From NCBI RefSeq assembly GCF_023544445.1, contig NZ_JALPVJ010000004.1, forward strand, positions 575,688 to 639,687: a stretch of DNA of 64,000 bases, written 5' to 3'. Source of the DNA: Actinoplanes sp. M2I2. Its GTDB lineage: Bacteria > Actinomycetota > Actinomycetes > Mycobacteriales > Micromonosporaceae. The notes under the pieces are model-generated. The model was not told the origin of the DNA, made no database searches, and saw only the letters and a program-made list of their open reading frames with translations. A program made the position numbers and the translations under genes. Positions within the stretch are counted from its first letter, which is position 1, and every line of letters begins with the position of its first letter. This document shows positions 7,229 through 17,206 of the stretch, piece after piece.

Positions 7229-9718
7229 TCACAGCCGGGGGTCGACCGGCTCCGACTCGATGGCCAGGATCGCGAAGACCAGCTCGTGGCGACGCCACAG
7301 CGGCGCTCCCTCGGCCAGCCGGTCGAGCGCGGCCAGACCGAGCCCGTGCTCGCGCAGTGCCATGTTCCGCTTGCGGCCGAGGTTGCGCCGGCGCAGCCGG
7401 GACAGCTGTTCCGGCCGCGTGTACTCCGGGCCGTAGATGATGCGCAGGTACTCCCGGCCGCGGCATTTCACCCCGGGCTGGATCAGCCGTCCCTTGGCGT
7501 CGGCGGCCCGCAGCCCGGCCCAGGGCTTGACCACCATGCCCTCCCCACCGGACGCGGTCAGTTCGAGCCACCACTCGGTGGCCGCCGCCTCGGCGGCCGG
7601 ATCGCCGAGCTCGACGATCCGGCGGCGGGTCGGTGTGAACAGGGCCGGGTCGGCCGCCACCAGCTTGTCGGCCAGGGCGAGGTGCCACCCGTGGTCGCGG
7701 TCGGCGTACGAGACCCCGGCCCCGGCGAGCACGGCGAACGGCGCCAGCGTGACCCCGTCGAGCCCGTCGGTCGGCTTCACGTACGCCCGGTAGGCCGCGG
7801 AGTAGCCGTCGATCTCAGCCGACCGCAGCGCCAGCCGATCGCGCAACGCGGCCACGTCGAGCCCCCGCGCAGCGACCCGGTCGACGACCTCCAGCGCGGC
7901 GGGCAGCGCAGCCCGGCCGGCCGCGCCGACACCCGCGTAGCGGTCACGGATCAGGCCCGCCGCCTTGGCCGACCACGGCAGCAGTTCCGCGTCGAGGAGC
8001 AGCCAGTCGCTCTCCAGCTCGTCGAAGAGCCCGCCGGCGGCGGCGCGCACCCGGGCGAGCAGCTGCTCGTCGAGCGCCGCGCCGAAGAACGGCCGGCCGG
8101 TACGCGTCCAGATCGCGTCGCCGTCGCCGGAGCGGGACACTCGCACCACGGCCCGCGACCCCATGTGTTTCTCCTCGCACACGACCCGGTCGACGCCGGC
8201 CTGACGCAGGTCGTCGAGCGCCGTCGCGGGGTGTTCCAGGTAGCCCTCGAGCGTGGAGGTCGAGCACGGCGCCATGGTCGGTGGCAGCCACACCAGGGTG
8301 GCCGGGTCGAGGGCGAAGCGGCTCATCACCTCGAGCGCCGCGGCCGCGTTCTCGGCGGCCACGGTCACCCGCCCGTACCCGTAGTCGAGGTGCCGGCGAC
8401 CGGTCACGTCCGCGATGTCGAGGCCGTCGTCCGGTCTTCCGGCCGGGGCCAGCGGGCGGACGGGCGCGTAGTACTCCTGGGCGGCCGGCACCGACACCAG
8501 CTCGCGCGACGGCCAGCGCAGGGCGGTGAGCGCGCCGCCGAAGACGCAACCCGTGTCCAGGCAGATCGTGTTGTTGAGCCACTCCGGTCTGGTGGTCGGC
8601 GTGTGGCCGTAGACGACCGCGGCCGAGCCGCGGTAGTCCCGCGCCCACGGATAGCGGAGGGGCAGGCCGTACTCGTCGGTCTCGCCGGTCGTCTCGCCGT
8701 AGAGCGCGAAACTGCGCACCCGGCCCGAGGCGCGCCCCTGGTAGGCCTCTTTGAGACCGGCGTGCGCGACCACCAGCTTGCCCTCGTCGAGCACGTAGTG
8801 ACTGACCAGGCCCTCGATGAACGTCTTGACGGCCGCACCGAACGAGGCGGGCTCGCGGCCGAGCTGCTCGAGCGTCTCGGGCAGGCCGTGGGTGAGCTGC
8901 ACGTTGCGCCCGTTGAGCTTGCGTGCCAGTTTCTGCTCGTGGTTGCCGGGGACGCACAGCGCGTGGCCCGCGGCGACCATGCCCATCACCAGGCGCAGCA
9001 CGCCCGGCGAGTCGGGACCACGGTCGACCAGATCGCCCACGAAGACCGCCTGGCGCCCGTCCGGGTGGACGGCGTCGACCGGCCGGGCGGAGTCGTCGCG
9101 GACCAGGGCGTAGCCGAGCCGTTCGAGCAGGGTCTCGAGCTCGGCCCGGCACCCGTGCACGTCGCCGATGATGTCGAACGGCCCGGTCAGCTCGCGCTTG
9201 TCGTTGAACAGCTTGTCGTAGCGGATCTCGGCCGCCGCGATCTCGTCGGGCCCGCGCAGCACGTGCACCTTGCGGAACCCCTCGCGAGACAGCGAGCTCA
9301 GCGTCCGTCGCAGGTCGCGGTGCATGCGGGAGAGGACCTGACGGCCGAGGTCGCGGTCGGCCCGGGCCTCGGTGCGCTGCCAGGCCAGCGCCTCGGGCAC
9401 GTCGAGAACGATCGCCACCGGCAGCACGTCGTGCTCCCGGGCGACACGCACCAGCCCGGCGCGGCTGTGCGGCTGCAGGTTCGTGGCGTCGACCACGGTG
9501 AGCCGGCCGGCGGCCAGGCGCTTGGCCGCGACGTAGTGCAGCGCGTCGAACGCGTCGGCCGAGGCTGACTGGTCGTTCTCGTCGTCGGCCACCAGCCCGC
9601 GGAAGTAGTCGGAGGAGAGCACCTGGGTGGGCCTGAAGTGGGCGCGCGCGAAGGTCGACTTGCCCGAGCCGGAGATGCCGACCAGCGCAACGAGCGCGAG
9701 CTCCGGAAGGTCGATCAT
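7229..9718 (-). CDS. pnkp: polynucleotide kinase-phosphatase-adenylyltransferase (RNA repair)
   Basis: An 829-residue three-domain enzyme from ATG 9718. Residues 14-22 (GISGSGKST) are the P-loop of the 5'-kinase. Residues 185-375 form a binuclear metallophosphatase with GDVHGC, GDLVDRG (228-234), GNHE (258-261), His319 and YGHTP. The C-terminal third is a ligase-like adenylyltransferase with nucleotidyl Lys517 in EEKHMG. In characterised bacterial Pnkp-Hen1 systems these activities heal broken RNA ends and, with Hen1, seal them. The start overlaps the hen1 stop by four bases (ATGA), so the two are co-translated. Length and domain order match the family; no key residue seems missing. The strand upstream remains open but belongs to hen1. 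Confidence 0.96.
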   Translation of the reverse strand: MIDLPELALVALVGISGSGKSTFARAHFRPTQVLSSDYFRGLVADDENDQSASADAFDALHYVAAKRLAAGRLTVVDATNLQPHSRAGLVRVAREHDVLPVAIVLDVPEALAWQRTEARADRDLGRQVLSRMHRDLRRTLSSLSREGFRKVHVLRGPDEIAAAEIRYDKLFNDKRELTGPFDIIGDVHGCRAELETLLERLGYALVRDDSARPVDAVHPDGRQAVFVGDLVDRGPDSPGVLRLVMGMVAAGHALCVPGNHEQKLARKLNGRNVQLTHGLPETLEQLGREPASFGAAVKTFIEGLVSHYVLDEGKLVVAHAGLKEAYQGRASGRVRSFALYGETTGETDEYGLPLRYPWARDYRGSAAVVYGHTPTTRPEWLNNTICLDTGCVFGGALTALRWPSRELVSVPAAQEYYAPVRPLAPAGRPDDGLDIADVTGRRHLDYGYGRVTVAAENAAAALEVMSRFALDPATLVWLPPTMAPCSTSTLEGYLEHPATALDDLRQAGVDRVVCEEKHMGSRAVVRVSRSGDGDAIWTRTGRPFFGAALDEQLLARVRAAAGGLFDELESDWLLLDAELLPWSAKAAGLIRDRYAGVGAAGRAALPAALEVVDRVAARGLDVAALRDRLALRSAEIDGYSAAYRAYVKPTDGLDGVTLAPFAVLAGAGVSYADRDHGWHLALADKLVAADPALFTPTRRRIVELGDPAAEAAATEWWLELTASGGEGMVVKPWAGLRAADAKGRLIQPGVKCRGREYLRIIYGPEYTRPEQLSRLRRRNLGRKRNMALREHGLGLAALDRLAEGAPLWRRHELVFAILAIESEPVDPRL

Positions 9719-11088
9719 GCGGTCACCTCCGGGTCGAGGGTGAAGAGGGCGAGCTGAGTGGGGGAGCCGGTGGCCTCGTCGATCTCGCCGACCGGACGCA
9801 GGGACACGGCGTAGCCGTACGTGCCGGCCACCGACGTCGCCCAGTCCGCGAACTCGGCCCGTGTCCACTCGAAGCGATGGTCGGAGTGTCGCAGGCCGGT
9901 CAGTCCCGGGTAGTTGACGTTGTATTCCGCGTTCGGCGTCGTCACGACGACGGTGCCGGGACGGGCATGGCCGAACACGCTCGCCTCGAGCGCGGGCAGC
10001 CGCGGCGGGTCGACGTGCTCGACGACCTCCATGAGCACGGCGGCGTCGTAGCCGCGCAGCCGGTCGTCGCGGTAGGTCAGGGCGGACTGCCACAGGGAGA
10101 GGCGGGCGCGCTGCCGCTCGGGCATCCGGTCGAGGCGCAGCCTGCGGGCCGCCGTCTCGAGCGCCCGCGCGGACACGTCGGTGCCGACGATCTCGGTGTA
10201 GCGCCTGTCCTTGAGCAGGGCGGCGAGCAGAGCGCCGCCTCCGCACCCGAGGTCAAGCACGCGGCTCGCGCCGGCCTCGGCCAGGAGGGCGAGCACCGCG
10301 TCACGGCGCTGCTCGGCCAGCGGCTGCCGGCGGACGACGGGAAGCTCGGCCTCCTCGTCGGCGGGCGGCTCCTCGGCCTCCTCGCCCTCGAGCATCTGCA
10401 GGGCGGTGGTCGTCAGCGACCGCTTGTGCACGAGGTAGCGCCGGGCGATCAGCACCTTTTCCGGATGGGCGGCGAGCCAGCCGGCCCCCGAGCGCAGAAG
10501 CTTCTCGATCTCGTCGGGGGCCACCCAGTAGTGCTTGGCGTCGTCGAGCACGGGCAGCAGAACGTACAGGTGATTGAGGGCCGCGGACAGCGGCAGCTCA
10601 CCGCTCAGCTCCAGATCGACATAGGGGCTGTCGCCACCGAGCGACGGCTCGAGCGGGATCGGGACGGCCGTGACCGACCAGCCGAGCGGCTCGAACAGGC
10701 GGGTGGCCAGGTCGGTCGTGCCCCGCAGGACGGGCACCCGGATCAGCAGCGGCAGCGGGGTGCCGACGAGGTCGGGTCGATCCTTGGACGCGCCGCGCAG
10801 CGCGCTGCGGAAGACCTTGGCCAGCGCGCCGGCCAGCAGGCTGGAAGCCGCGTAGGGCCGGTCGTTGACGAACTGGCCGAGCGCGAACGCGTCCTGCTGG
10901 GCCCGGAGCCGCTGCGGATCGACGTCGAGCAGCAGCGCGGCCGTGCACCTCTCGTCGGTGGCCTCGGGATAGAGCACGTAGGCCGTGCCCGTGGGCACGT
11001 CGAACCGGTGCACCCGGTCAGGATGCTTGACCAGCAGGTAACCGAGGTCGGTCGCGGGCCGGTGCGTGGTCGTCACGGTGAGAAGCAC
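9715..11088 (-). CDS. hen1: bacterial Hen1, 3'-terminal RNA ribose 2'-O-methyltransferase
   Basis: A 457-residue protein. GTG 11088 gives MLLTVTTTHRPATDLGYLL, matching the conserved N-terminus of bacterial Hen1 proteins. The N-terminal ~240 residues stimulate the Pnkp ligase in studied homologues. The C-terminal methyltransferase has LDLGCGGG (278-285) for SAM and the metal-binding set E354, E357, H358 and H404 (EVVEH...H). It methylates the 2'-OH at the 3' end of cleaved RNA before ligation, protecting the repaired site from being cut again. The gene is first in a two-gene operon with pnkp. Confidence 0.95.
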   Translation of the reverse strand: MLLTVTTTHRPATDLGYLLVKHPDRVHRFDVPTGTAYVLYPEATDERCTAALLLDVDPQRLRAQQDAFALGQFVNDRPYAASSLLAGALAKVFRSALRGASKDRPDLVGTPLPLLIRVPVLRGTTDLATRLFEPLGWSVTAVPIPLEPSLGGDSPYVDLELSGELPLSAALNHLYVLLPVLDDAKHYWVAPDEIEKLLRSGAGWLAAHPEKVLIARRYLVHKRSLTTTALQMLEGEEAEEPPADEEAELPVVRRQPLAEQRRDAVLALLAEAGASRVLDLGCGGGALLAALLKDRRYTEIVGTDVSARALETAARRLRLDRMPERQRARLSLWQSALTYRDDRLRGYDAAVLMEVVEHVDPPRLPALEASVFGHARPGTVVVTTPNAEYNVNYPGLTGLRHSDHRFEWTRAEFADWATSVAGTYGYAVSLRPVGEIDEATGSPTQLALFTLDPEVTA

Positions 11089-11126
11089 GCCCCCGATGAT
11101 GGGCGCTCGACGCGATCTTGGGCGAC

Positions 11127-12671
11127 CTATTTGTGCGCCTGTGGACGGCGCCGGACCGAACGCCGCCGGCCTGTGGACAGACCCGGGCCGGCGATCGACC
11201 GGCCAGGGCGGCGGGCGGTCAGCAGCAGCCCGGCCACGATCAGGGCGAGACCGGCCGCCGCGGTCCACCCCGCTTCCGATCCGGTGATCGGCAGGGCGAC
11301 CGTCGCGCAGGTGGCGCCGGCCACCTCGACCGACAGCGGCCCGATCTTCCTGCCCCGCCGCACGACCCCGTCCGCGTCCCCGTCACCGTCAGCGTCGGGA
11401 AGGATCTCGACCTCACCCGGCCGGCCGCACTCGTCCTCCACCCGGACCTGGAACGCGAAGGTGGCGCGCTGCTCGGGCCCGAGTTCCTGCCCGAGGCGAC
11501 AGAACCACCCGTCCACGTCGGTCGAGTAGCAACCGGAAGCGGCCTCGTAGGCGGCGACGTTGCCCGGCATGCGCACGGTCAGGGCCAGCGCGTTGTTCTC
11601 GAAGAGGTCCGGGCGCAGAGTGCCCGGCCCGAAGTTCATCAAGCCCGTCGTGACGGCCCGGTCATCGCCGACGGCGGCTTCGATACCCGATCCGACGGCG
11701 ACCAGGCTCGGATGTCTTGTGCCCGTGACAGCGAACCTGATGGCCGCCGAGTTGTCCTCCGGACGGACGTCGGCCTGCGGTGCCCCCTGCGCGCCGGCCA
11801 ACGGCTGAAGCGTGAGCGGCGCACCGGTGCCCGGCGGGCCGTAGTCACCCGGCTCCGAGTTCGTCCACTCGCTCGGCGTCAACCACCGGACGGCCACCGG
11901 CGCGACGCTGCCGGGCACGGTGTCGCCCGGAGAAGTCAGGATCATCGGTGCGGACAGGGCGTAGCGCCGTCCCGGCTCCAGCGTGGTGTCGAAGGCGCAG
12001 ACCAGCCCGATGTCGTAGCGGCAGTTGCGGTAGGACGACTTCCCGAGCAGCCGCGGATGGGCCTCGAACACCAGGACCACGCCCTCGACCGGGACCTTGC
12101 CGCCGTTGCGGACCGCCGGAGTGAGCTGCACGGGCTTTCCCGGCCCGGCTTCGACGGTCCGATCGCCGTCCGACACCAGATCGACACCCGCACCCACCTG
12201 GATCACCGACGACCCTTGGGTCACGGCGCCGTCGCCGATCCGCGCGGTCATCGTGATCGCGGCGCGATCGCCCGCCTTCGTCGCCTTGGTGGGCGTGACG
12301 GTGACCAACGCGGCGGTGCTGAGGTCCTCGTCCGTCGTGGGGGTCGCGGTCCACGAACACGTGATCTTGTCGTCGGCGAGGCGGCACGGTGCCGGGGGCC
12401 GGTTCGAGCCGAAGCCGGTGTCGATTCCGATGTCGGCGAACGTGGTGGCTCCGCCGAGATCGACGGTCACCTCCATGCGTACCGCAGTGCCCGGCTCGGC
12501 GTCTCTGGTGCGTACCCACAGGACGCCGTAGGTCTCGGAGCTCTCCGGGGCCAGCGTGACCGGCGTGAAGTGCGGTTCGAGAGTGGCCGTCGTCGGCGCC
12601 GCCGCGGCCGGTGCCGCCGGGGCGAGGACCAGGAGCATCAAAAGCGCCAGTACGGTGCGGATCGACGGCAT
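11127..12671 (-). CDS. secreted cell-wall-type protein with LPITG sorting signal
   Basis: 514 residues. A signal peptide (residues ~1-25, ending APAAAAAP) is followed by three or so beta-rich repeats of bacterial surface type, with disulphide-capable Cys pairs (NCRYDIGLVC, GCYSTDVDGWFC). A calcium-like DADGDGDADG run lies near residue 425. The end is LPITG, a hydrophobic helix and an Arg-rich tail, the classic sortase layout. A homologue occurs in this window at 57734-59398: both share RWxTP and N-C-x(6-9)-C segments. No sortase gene is present nearby. The physiological role is unknown; it is probably exposed on the cell wall. Confidence 0.8.
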   Translation of the reverse strand: MPSIRTVLALLMLLVLAPAAPAAAAPTTATLEPHFTPVTLAPESSETYGVLWVRTRDAEPGTAVRMEVTVDLGGATTFADIGIDTGFGSNRPPAPCRLADDKITCSWTATPTTDEDLSTAALVTVTPTKATKAGDRAAITMTARIGDGAVTQGSSVIQVGAGVDLVSDGDRTVEAGPGKPVQLTPAVRNGGKVPVEGVVLVFEAHPRLLGKSSYRNCRYDIGLVCAFDTTLEPGRRYALSAPMILTSPGDTVPGSVAPVAVRWLTPSEWTNSEPGDYGPPGTGAPLTLQPLAGAQGAPQADVRPEDNSAAIRFAVTGTRHPSLVAVGSGIEAAVGDDRAVTTGLMNFGPGTLRPDLFENNALALTVRMPGNVAAYEAASGCYSTDVDGWFCRLGQELGPEQRATFAFQVRVEDECGRPGEVEILPDADGDGDADGVVRRGRKIGPLSVEVAGATCATVALPITGSEAGWTAAAGLALIVAGLLLTARRPGRSIAGPGLSTGRRRSVRRRPQAHK

Positions 12672-12832
12672 GGTCGCAGCGTAAATCGCCCTCTATGTCC
12701 CATGAGCCGGTTTCGGCTGGACAGTTACGGGGTCATTTCCCAACGCCGGAGCGGCTACGGAATACTTGGCCGCTGGAGGACAGCGCGGTCCTGCCCTCTG
12801 TCTGATGAACGCAAAGAGCAAGGAGCGCACCG

Positions 12833-13858
<1,026 letters not shown>

Positions 13859-13891
13859 TGAGAAGTGGTCGATAAGTAGTCGAACGGTGAC

Positions 13892-13920
13892 GGCCGGTCC
13901 CCTTACGAGGGGGGCCGGCC
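13892..13920 (+). terminator. terminator hairpin after fbaA
   Basis: GGCCGGTCCCC at 13892 pairs with GGGGGCCGGCC, ending at 13920, allowing one G-U pair, around a short TTACGAG loop. It lies 33 bp after the fbaA stop. The U-tract is poor (GCTCTCGTGTT). Confidence 0.65.
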
Positions 13921-13989
13921 GCTCTCGTGTTGCCGGGTTACTCAGAGGTATGTATACGATCGATCCTCCTTGAGAGGGGGGCCAAGATC

Positions 13990-14505
13990 GTGCTCGGCAT
14001 CGAGGGTTACGAACCCGAGTGGCACCATGATGCCGAGGCCCTCGCGGCGGTCCACCGTACGAGATTTGTGCGGCTCATCGGGCGGAAGTTGCGGTCGAGC
14101 TGGCTGATGTGGGACATCGCCGAGCGCGGCTGGTTCGCGGACGGCCCGGTCATCCTGGATTTCGGGAACACGCACGTCGAGATCACGCACCGTAAGTTCG
14201 ACGAGTGCGCGATCACCTGGGACCAGATCGACCTGAACGTGCCGATCGACTGGTACGAGCACTTCGACTGGCGCCCCGACCCGCACGCCGCCCTCCGGCA
14301 TGCCCGCGGGACGGTGCTGCGCGCGGTCAACATCATCGAACTGGTCACGGTGGCCGAGTGGCGGCCCCGGGTGCTGCACGCGGTCGAGTTCCTCTTTGAC
14401 GGGGCGCGGCTGGCCGTCTTCAACGCGATGGACGAGAACGGCATCACCGACGTGCCCGAGAACGAGTTACCCGTGACCAACTGGCGGCGTGTGCACGTCG
14501 CCTGA
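13990..14505 (+). CDS. hypothetical protein
   Basis: 171 residues from GTG 13990, chosen because a GAGAGGGGG ribosome site lies about nine bases upstream; a longer in-frame start at 13927 would run through the fbaA terminator. The protein is mixed alpha/beta with no signal or membrane segment and has distinctive WHHDAEAL, SSWLMWDIAE and DWYEHFDWRPD stretches. I do not recognise the family. The 3' end overlaps the convergent LOG-family gene by 39 bp. Confidence 0.7.
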   Translation: MLGIEGYEPEWHHDAEALAAVHRTRFVRLIGRKLRSSWLMWDIAERGWFADGPVILDFGNTHVEITHRKFDECAITWDQIDLNVPIDWYEHFDWRPDPHAALRHARGTVLRAVNIIELVTVAEWRPRVLHAVEFLFDGARLAVFNAMDENGITDVPENELPVTNWRRVHVA

Positions 14506-15705
14506 CCCGGTGGACAGGGCGGCCATCGCCTCGTCGAGCGAGTCGGTGACCACCACCAGGTTCGACTGGTCGCCGTGCGGGCTCTTGGCCAGCAGCGGCC
14601 GGAGCAGCTCCTCGACCGGCAGCTGGCGCCAGTGGTCGACGCCCAGGAAGACGAAGGCGCCGGACGGCCCGTCGGTCTGGTAGAAGGTCTTGGTCGCGGC
14701 CTGGAAGATCTCCTGCACCGTTCCGGCCCAGCCGGGCGCGAAGACGATGCCGCCCCGGCACAGCCGCAGGATCGAGTCCTCCCGTACGGCGTTGGAGAAG
14801 TACTTGCCGATCTGCCCGGCGAACAGGTTGGCCGGCTCGTGACCGTAGAGCCAGGTGGGCAGGGCCAAGCCGCCATGCAGCAGTCGCCCGGCCACGTCCG
14901 TCACCGGCGCCGGCGGGGCGGGATAGGCGGCACGGACAGCCACGGCGGCCGCCGTGTAGGGATCGTGATCGGCGAAGTGCGGCGCCGCGGCGAGCATCCC
15001 GATCGCCGCGTCGAGCTCGGTGGCCGGCCGCGTCGAGAAATAGGCGCCGAGGTTCGCCGCCTCCATCACCCCCGGCCCACCCCCGGTCACCACCAGCCGC
15101 CCGGCCGCGGCCAGCCGCCACGACAGGGTCGCCGCCATCCGGTACGCCGCCGAGCCGCGGGGCGCCGCGTGCCCGCCCATGATGCCGACCGCGCCCTCCC
15201 GGCCCCGGGCCTGCACCCACGCGGCCAGCGCCTTGCCCAGGGCGTTGTCGATGCCCGCGTCGTGCAGGCGCTGGGCGATCGCCTCGCGGATGTCGGGCGC
15301 GGCTCCGCCGTGCGCCACGAAGTGGTCGTAGACCTGCGTGTCGTACATGCCGGCGAAGCCGTCGGCGGCGAACCCGTACGACAGGTCCTCGGGGGTGTAG
15401 AGCGTCGCCGGATGGGTCGGGTAGGGCCGCGCGTCGAACGGCGGGATCAGATGCGCCCCACGCCGGATCAGGTCGATCTCGACGTCGTCGTTCTCCAGCC
15501 GGCAGCCGACGAAGAGCGCGCCGTGCACGTCCACGTCCGCGAGCGCCGGCGGGTCGAGGTCGAGCCGCAGACCCAGGATCACCAGGCCGGTCAGCGACTT
15601 GCCGGCGAGATGGAGGTCGAATTCCGCCCGGGTCTCGATCTCGTTCGCGGTGGCGTCGAACGGGAGAGGCCCGCCGAGCACGGGCTGTAAGGGGTCGCCT
15701 GGCAT
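14467..15705 (-). CDS. LOG-family (lysine-decarboxylase-like) nucleotide-processing protein
   Basis: About 412 residues from ATG 15705 (a GTG at 15723 would add six). The C-terminal Rossmann-type half has VVTGGGPGVMEAAN and FAPGWAGTVQE, matching the GGGxGxMEA and PGGxGTxxE motifs of LOG proteins; the second G of PGG is replaced by W. Simple LOG enzymes (~190 residues) release cytokinin-like or purine bases from nucleotide monophosphates. This one carries a ~170-residue N-terminal extension typical of a longer actinobacterial form whose substrate is unclear. Its 5' end faces and nearly abuts the divergent ADP-ribosylglycohydrolase gene. Confidence 0.82.
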   Translation of the reverse strand: MPGDPLQPVLGGPLPFDATANEIETRAEFDLHLAGKSLTGLVILGLRLDLDPPALADVDVHGALFVGCRLENDDVEIDLIRRGAHLIPPFDARPYPTHPATLYTPEDLSYGFAADGFAGMYDTQVYDHFVAHGGAAPDIREAIAQRLHDAGIDNALGKALAAWVQARGREGAVGIMGGHAAPRGSAAYRMAATLSWRLAAAGRLVVTGGGPGVMEAANLGAYFSTRPATELDAAIGMLAAAPHFADHDPYTAAAVAVRAAYPAPPAPVTDVAGRLLHGGLALPTWLYGHEPANLFAGQIGKYFSNAVREDSILRLCRGGIVFAPGWAGTVQEIFQAATKTFYQTDGPSGAFVFLGVDHWRQLPVEELLRPLLAKSPHGDQSNLVVVTDSLDEAMAALSTGSGDVHTPPVGHG

Positions 15706-15724
15706 GACACGTAGGGTAACCACT

Positions 15725-16732
15725 GTGCGAAACGTCGCGGGATCACTCTTCGGGCTGGCCTACGGGGACGCGCTCGGCAAACCGACCGAGTTCCAGGACT
15801 ACGCCACCATCGTCGCCACCTACGGCGCCGGCGGGCCGCGCCGGATGACCGGGACGCCGGCCCTGGTCACCGATGACACCCAGATGGCGCTGGCCGTCGG
15901 CGAGGCGATGCTGGCCGCTCCCGAGCTCACGCCCGCGGCGCTGGAGCCGCGGCTGCGCCAGGCGTTCCTCGACTGGGCCGTCAGCCCCGACAACAACCGG
16001 GCGCCGGGCACCACGTGCCTGCGGGCGTGCGCGGCGCTGAGCCACGGCGGGCCGTGGCAGCAGGCAACGGTGGCCGGCTCGAAGGGTTGCGGCGCCAACA
16101 TGCGGGTCACCCCGGTCGGGCTGCACCCCGGCCTGGACGACGACCGGTGCGCCGGTCTGGCTCAGCTGCAGGCCGGGCTGACCCACGGCCATCCGACCGG
16201 GCTGGCCGCGAGCGAGCTGACCGCGTACGCCTGCCGGTGGCTGGCGGGCGGCCTGGAGCCCGGTGACCTGCTGGGAGCGTTGCGCGAGCGCGCCGACAGT
16301 CAGCGTGAGGTCTACCGGTCGGAGTGGCTGGGCGATCTGTGGGAGCGGTCGGACGCCGCCTCGCCCGAAGCGTTCATCGCCCGCGGCTGGGACGAGACCG
16401 CGGCCGCCCTCGACCGGGTCGGTGCCGCGCTCGCGGCCGGCGCCTTCGAGGGGGACCCGTGCCTGGCGACCGGCGCGGGCTGGATCGCCGAGGAGGCGCT
16501 CGCGACCGCGCTGTACTGCTATCTGATCTCGCCGGACGAGCCGCTGGCGGTGCTGGGCCGGGGCGCGGCCTCGTCCGGTGACTCCGACTCGATCGCCTGT
16601 CTGGCCGGGGCCTTCGCGGGCGCGGCCCTCGGCCTGGAGGCCTGGCCGGCGGCGTGGCGCGAGCAGATCGAGTACGCCGACCGGCTCACCCGGCTGGCCG
16701 ACGCCTGGGACGGGGCCCGGCCCGTAGGGTGA
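15725..16732 (+). CDS. ADP-ribosylglycohydrolase family protein (DraG-like)
   Basis: 335 residues from GTG 15725 (MRNVAGSLFGLAYGDALGK); ATG 15704 is an alternative. DDTQMAL near residue 57 and GDSDSIACLAG near residue 283 are the paired Asp-rich motifs that hold two Mg2+ ions in DraG/ARH3 enzymes, which remove ADP-ribose from proteins or nucleic acids. Only 19 bp separate its start from that of the divergent LOG-family gene, so both promoters must overlap and the transcripts are likely leaderless. Pairing with a nucleotide-processing LOG protein hints at ADP-ribose or nucleotide salvage, but that is inference. Confidence 0.88.
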   Translation: MRNVAGSLFGLAYGDALGKPTEFQDYATIVATYGAGGPRRMTGTPALVTDDTQMALAVGEAMLAAPELTPAALEPRLRQAFLDWAVSPDNNRAPGTTCLRACAALSHGGPWQQATVAGSKGCGANMRVTPVGLHPGLDDDRCAGLAQLQAGLTHGHPTGLAASELTAYACRWLAGGLEPGDLLGALRERADSQREVYRSEWLGDLWERSDAASPEAFIARGWDETAAALDRVGAALAAGAFEGDPCLATGAGWIAEEALATALYCYLISPDEPLAVLGRGAASSGDSDSIACLAGAFAGAALGLEAWPAAWREQIEYADRLTRLADAWDGARPVG

Positions 16733-16783
16733 TCTTGCGCGCCCCGGCGGAATGCCCCGGGGCCGGGCCGGTTGAATAGGTTC

Positions 16784-17206
16784 ATGCAGAACCTGCTTCC
16801 CGAGCCCCCGGCCACCCAGCTGCCCGCCGACGCCGAGGCCGACAAGGCTTTCGCGGAGGCCGCCGCGACCGGCACCGCCGCCGCCTACAAGACCGTCGCC
16901 GCGGCCTACCCGGCCTACAGCGCCGCCTGGGGTGCCCTCGCGGCTGACGCCCTGGCGGCCGGCGAGCCGGTGACCGCGTACGCCTACGCCCGCACCGGAT
17001 ATCACCGCGGGCTCGACGCCCTGCGTCGCAACGGCTGGAAGGGCCACGGCCCGATCCCCTGGGCGCACGTGCCCAACCAGGGCTTCCTGCGCTGCCTGCA
17101 CACCCTGTCCCAGGCCGCCGCCGAGATCGGCGAGGCCGACGAGGCCGCCCGCTGCGCCCAGTTCCTGCGCGACAGCGACCCGGCGGCCGCCGACGCGCTC
17201 AGCTGA
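16784..17206 (+). CDS. DUF3151-family protein
   Basis: 140 residues from ATG 16784 (MQNLLPEPP). The sequence is Ala-rich and helical, with the conserved AYAYARTGYHRGLDALRRNG and GPIPWAHVPNQGFLR segments I associate with the actinobacterial DUF3151 family. Function unknown. It ends exactly where the convergent ATPase gene ends, with stop codons abutting at 17206/17207. Confidence 0.82.
   Translation: MQNLLPEPPATQLPADAEADKAFAEAAATGTAAAYKTVAAAYPAYSAAWGALAADALAAGEPVTAYAYARTGYHRGLDALRRNGWKGHGPIPWAHVPNQGFLRCLHTLSQAAAEIGEADEAARCAQFLRDSDPAAADALS

Noticed and set aside
7025..9568. Long open frame on the plus strand opposite pnkp
   Set aside because: It mirrors the minus-strand pnkp gene, whose motifs are complete; the translation has no known domain.
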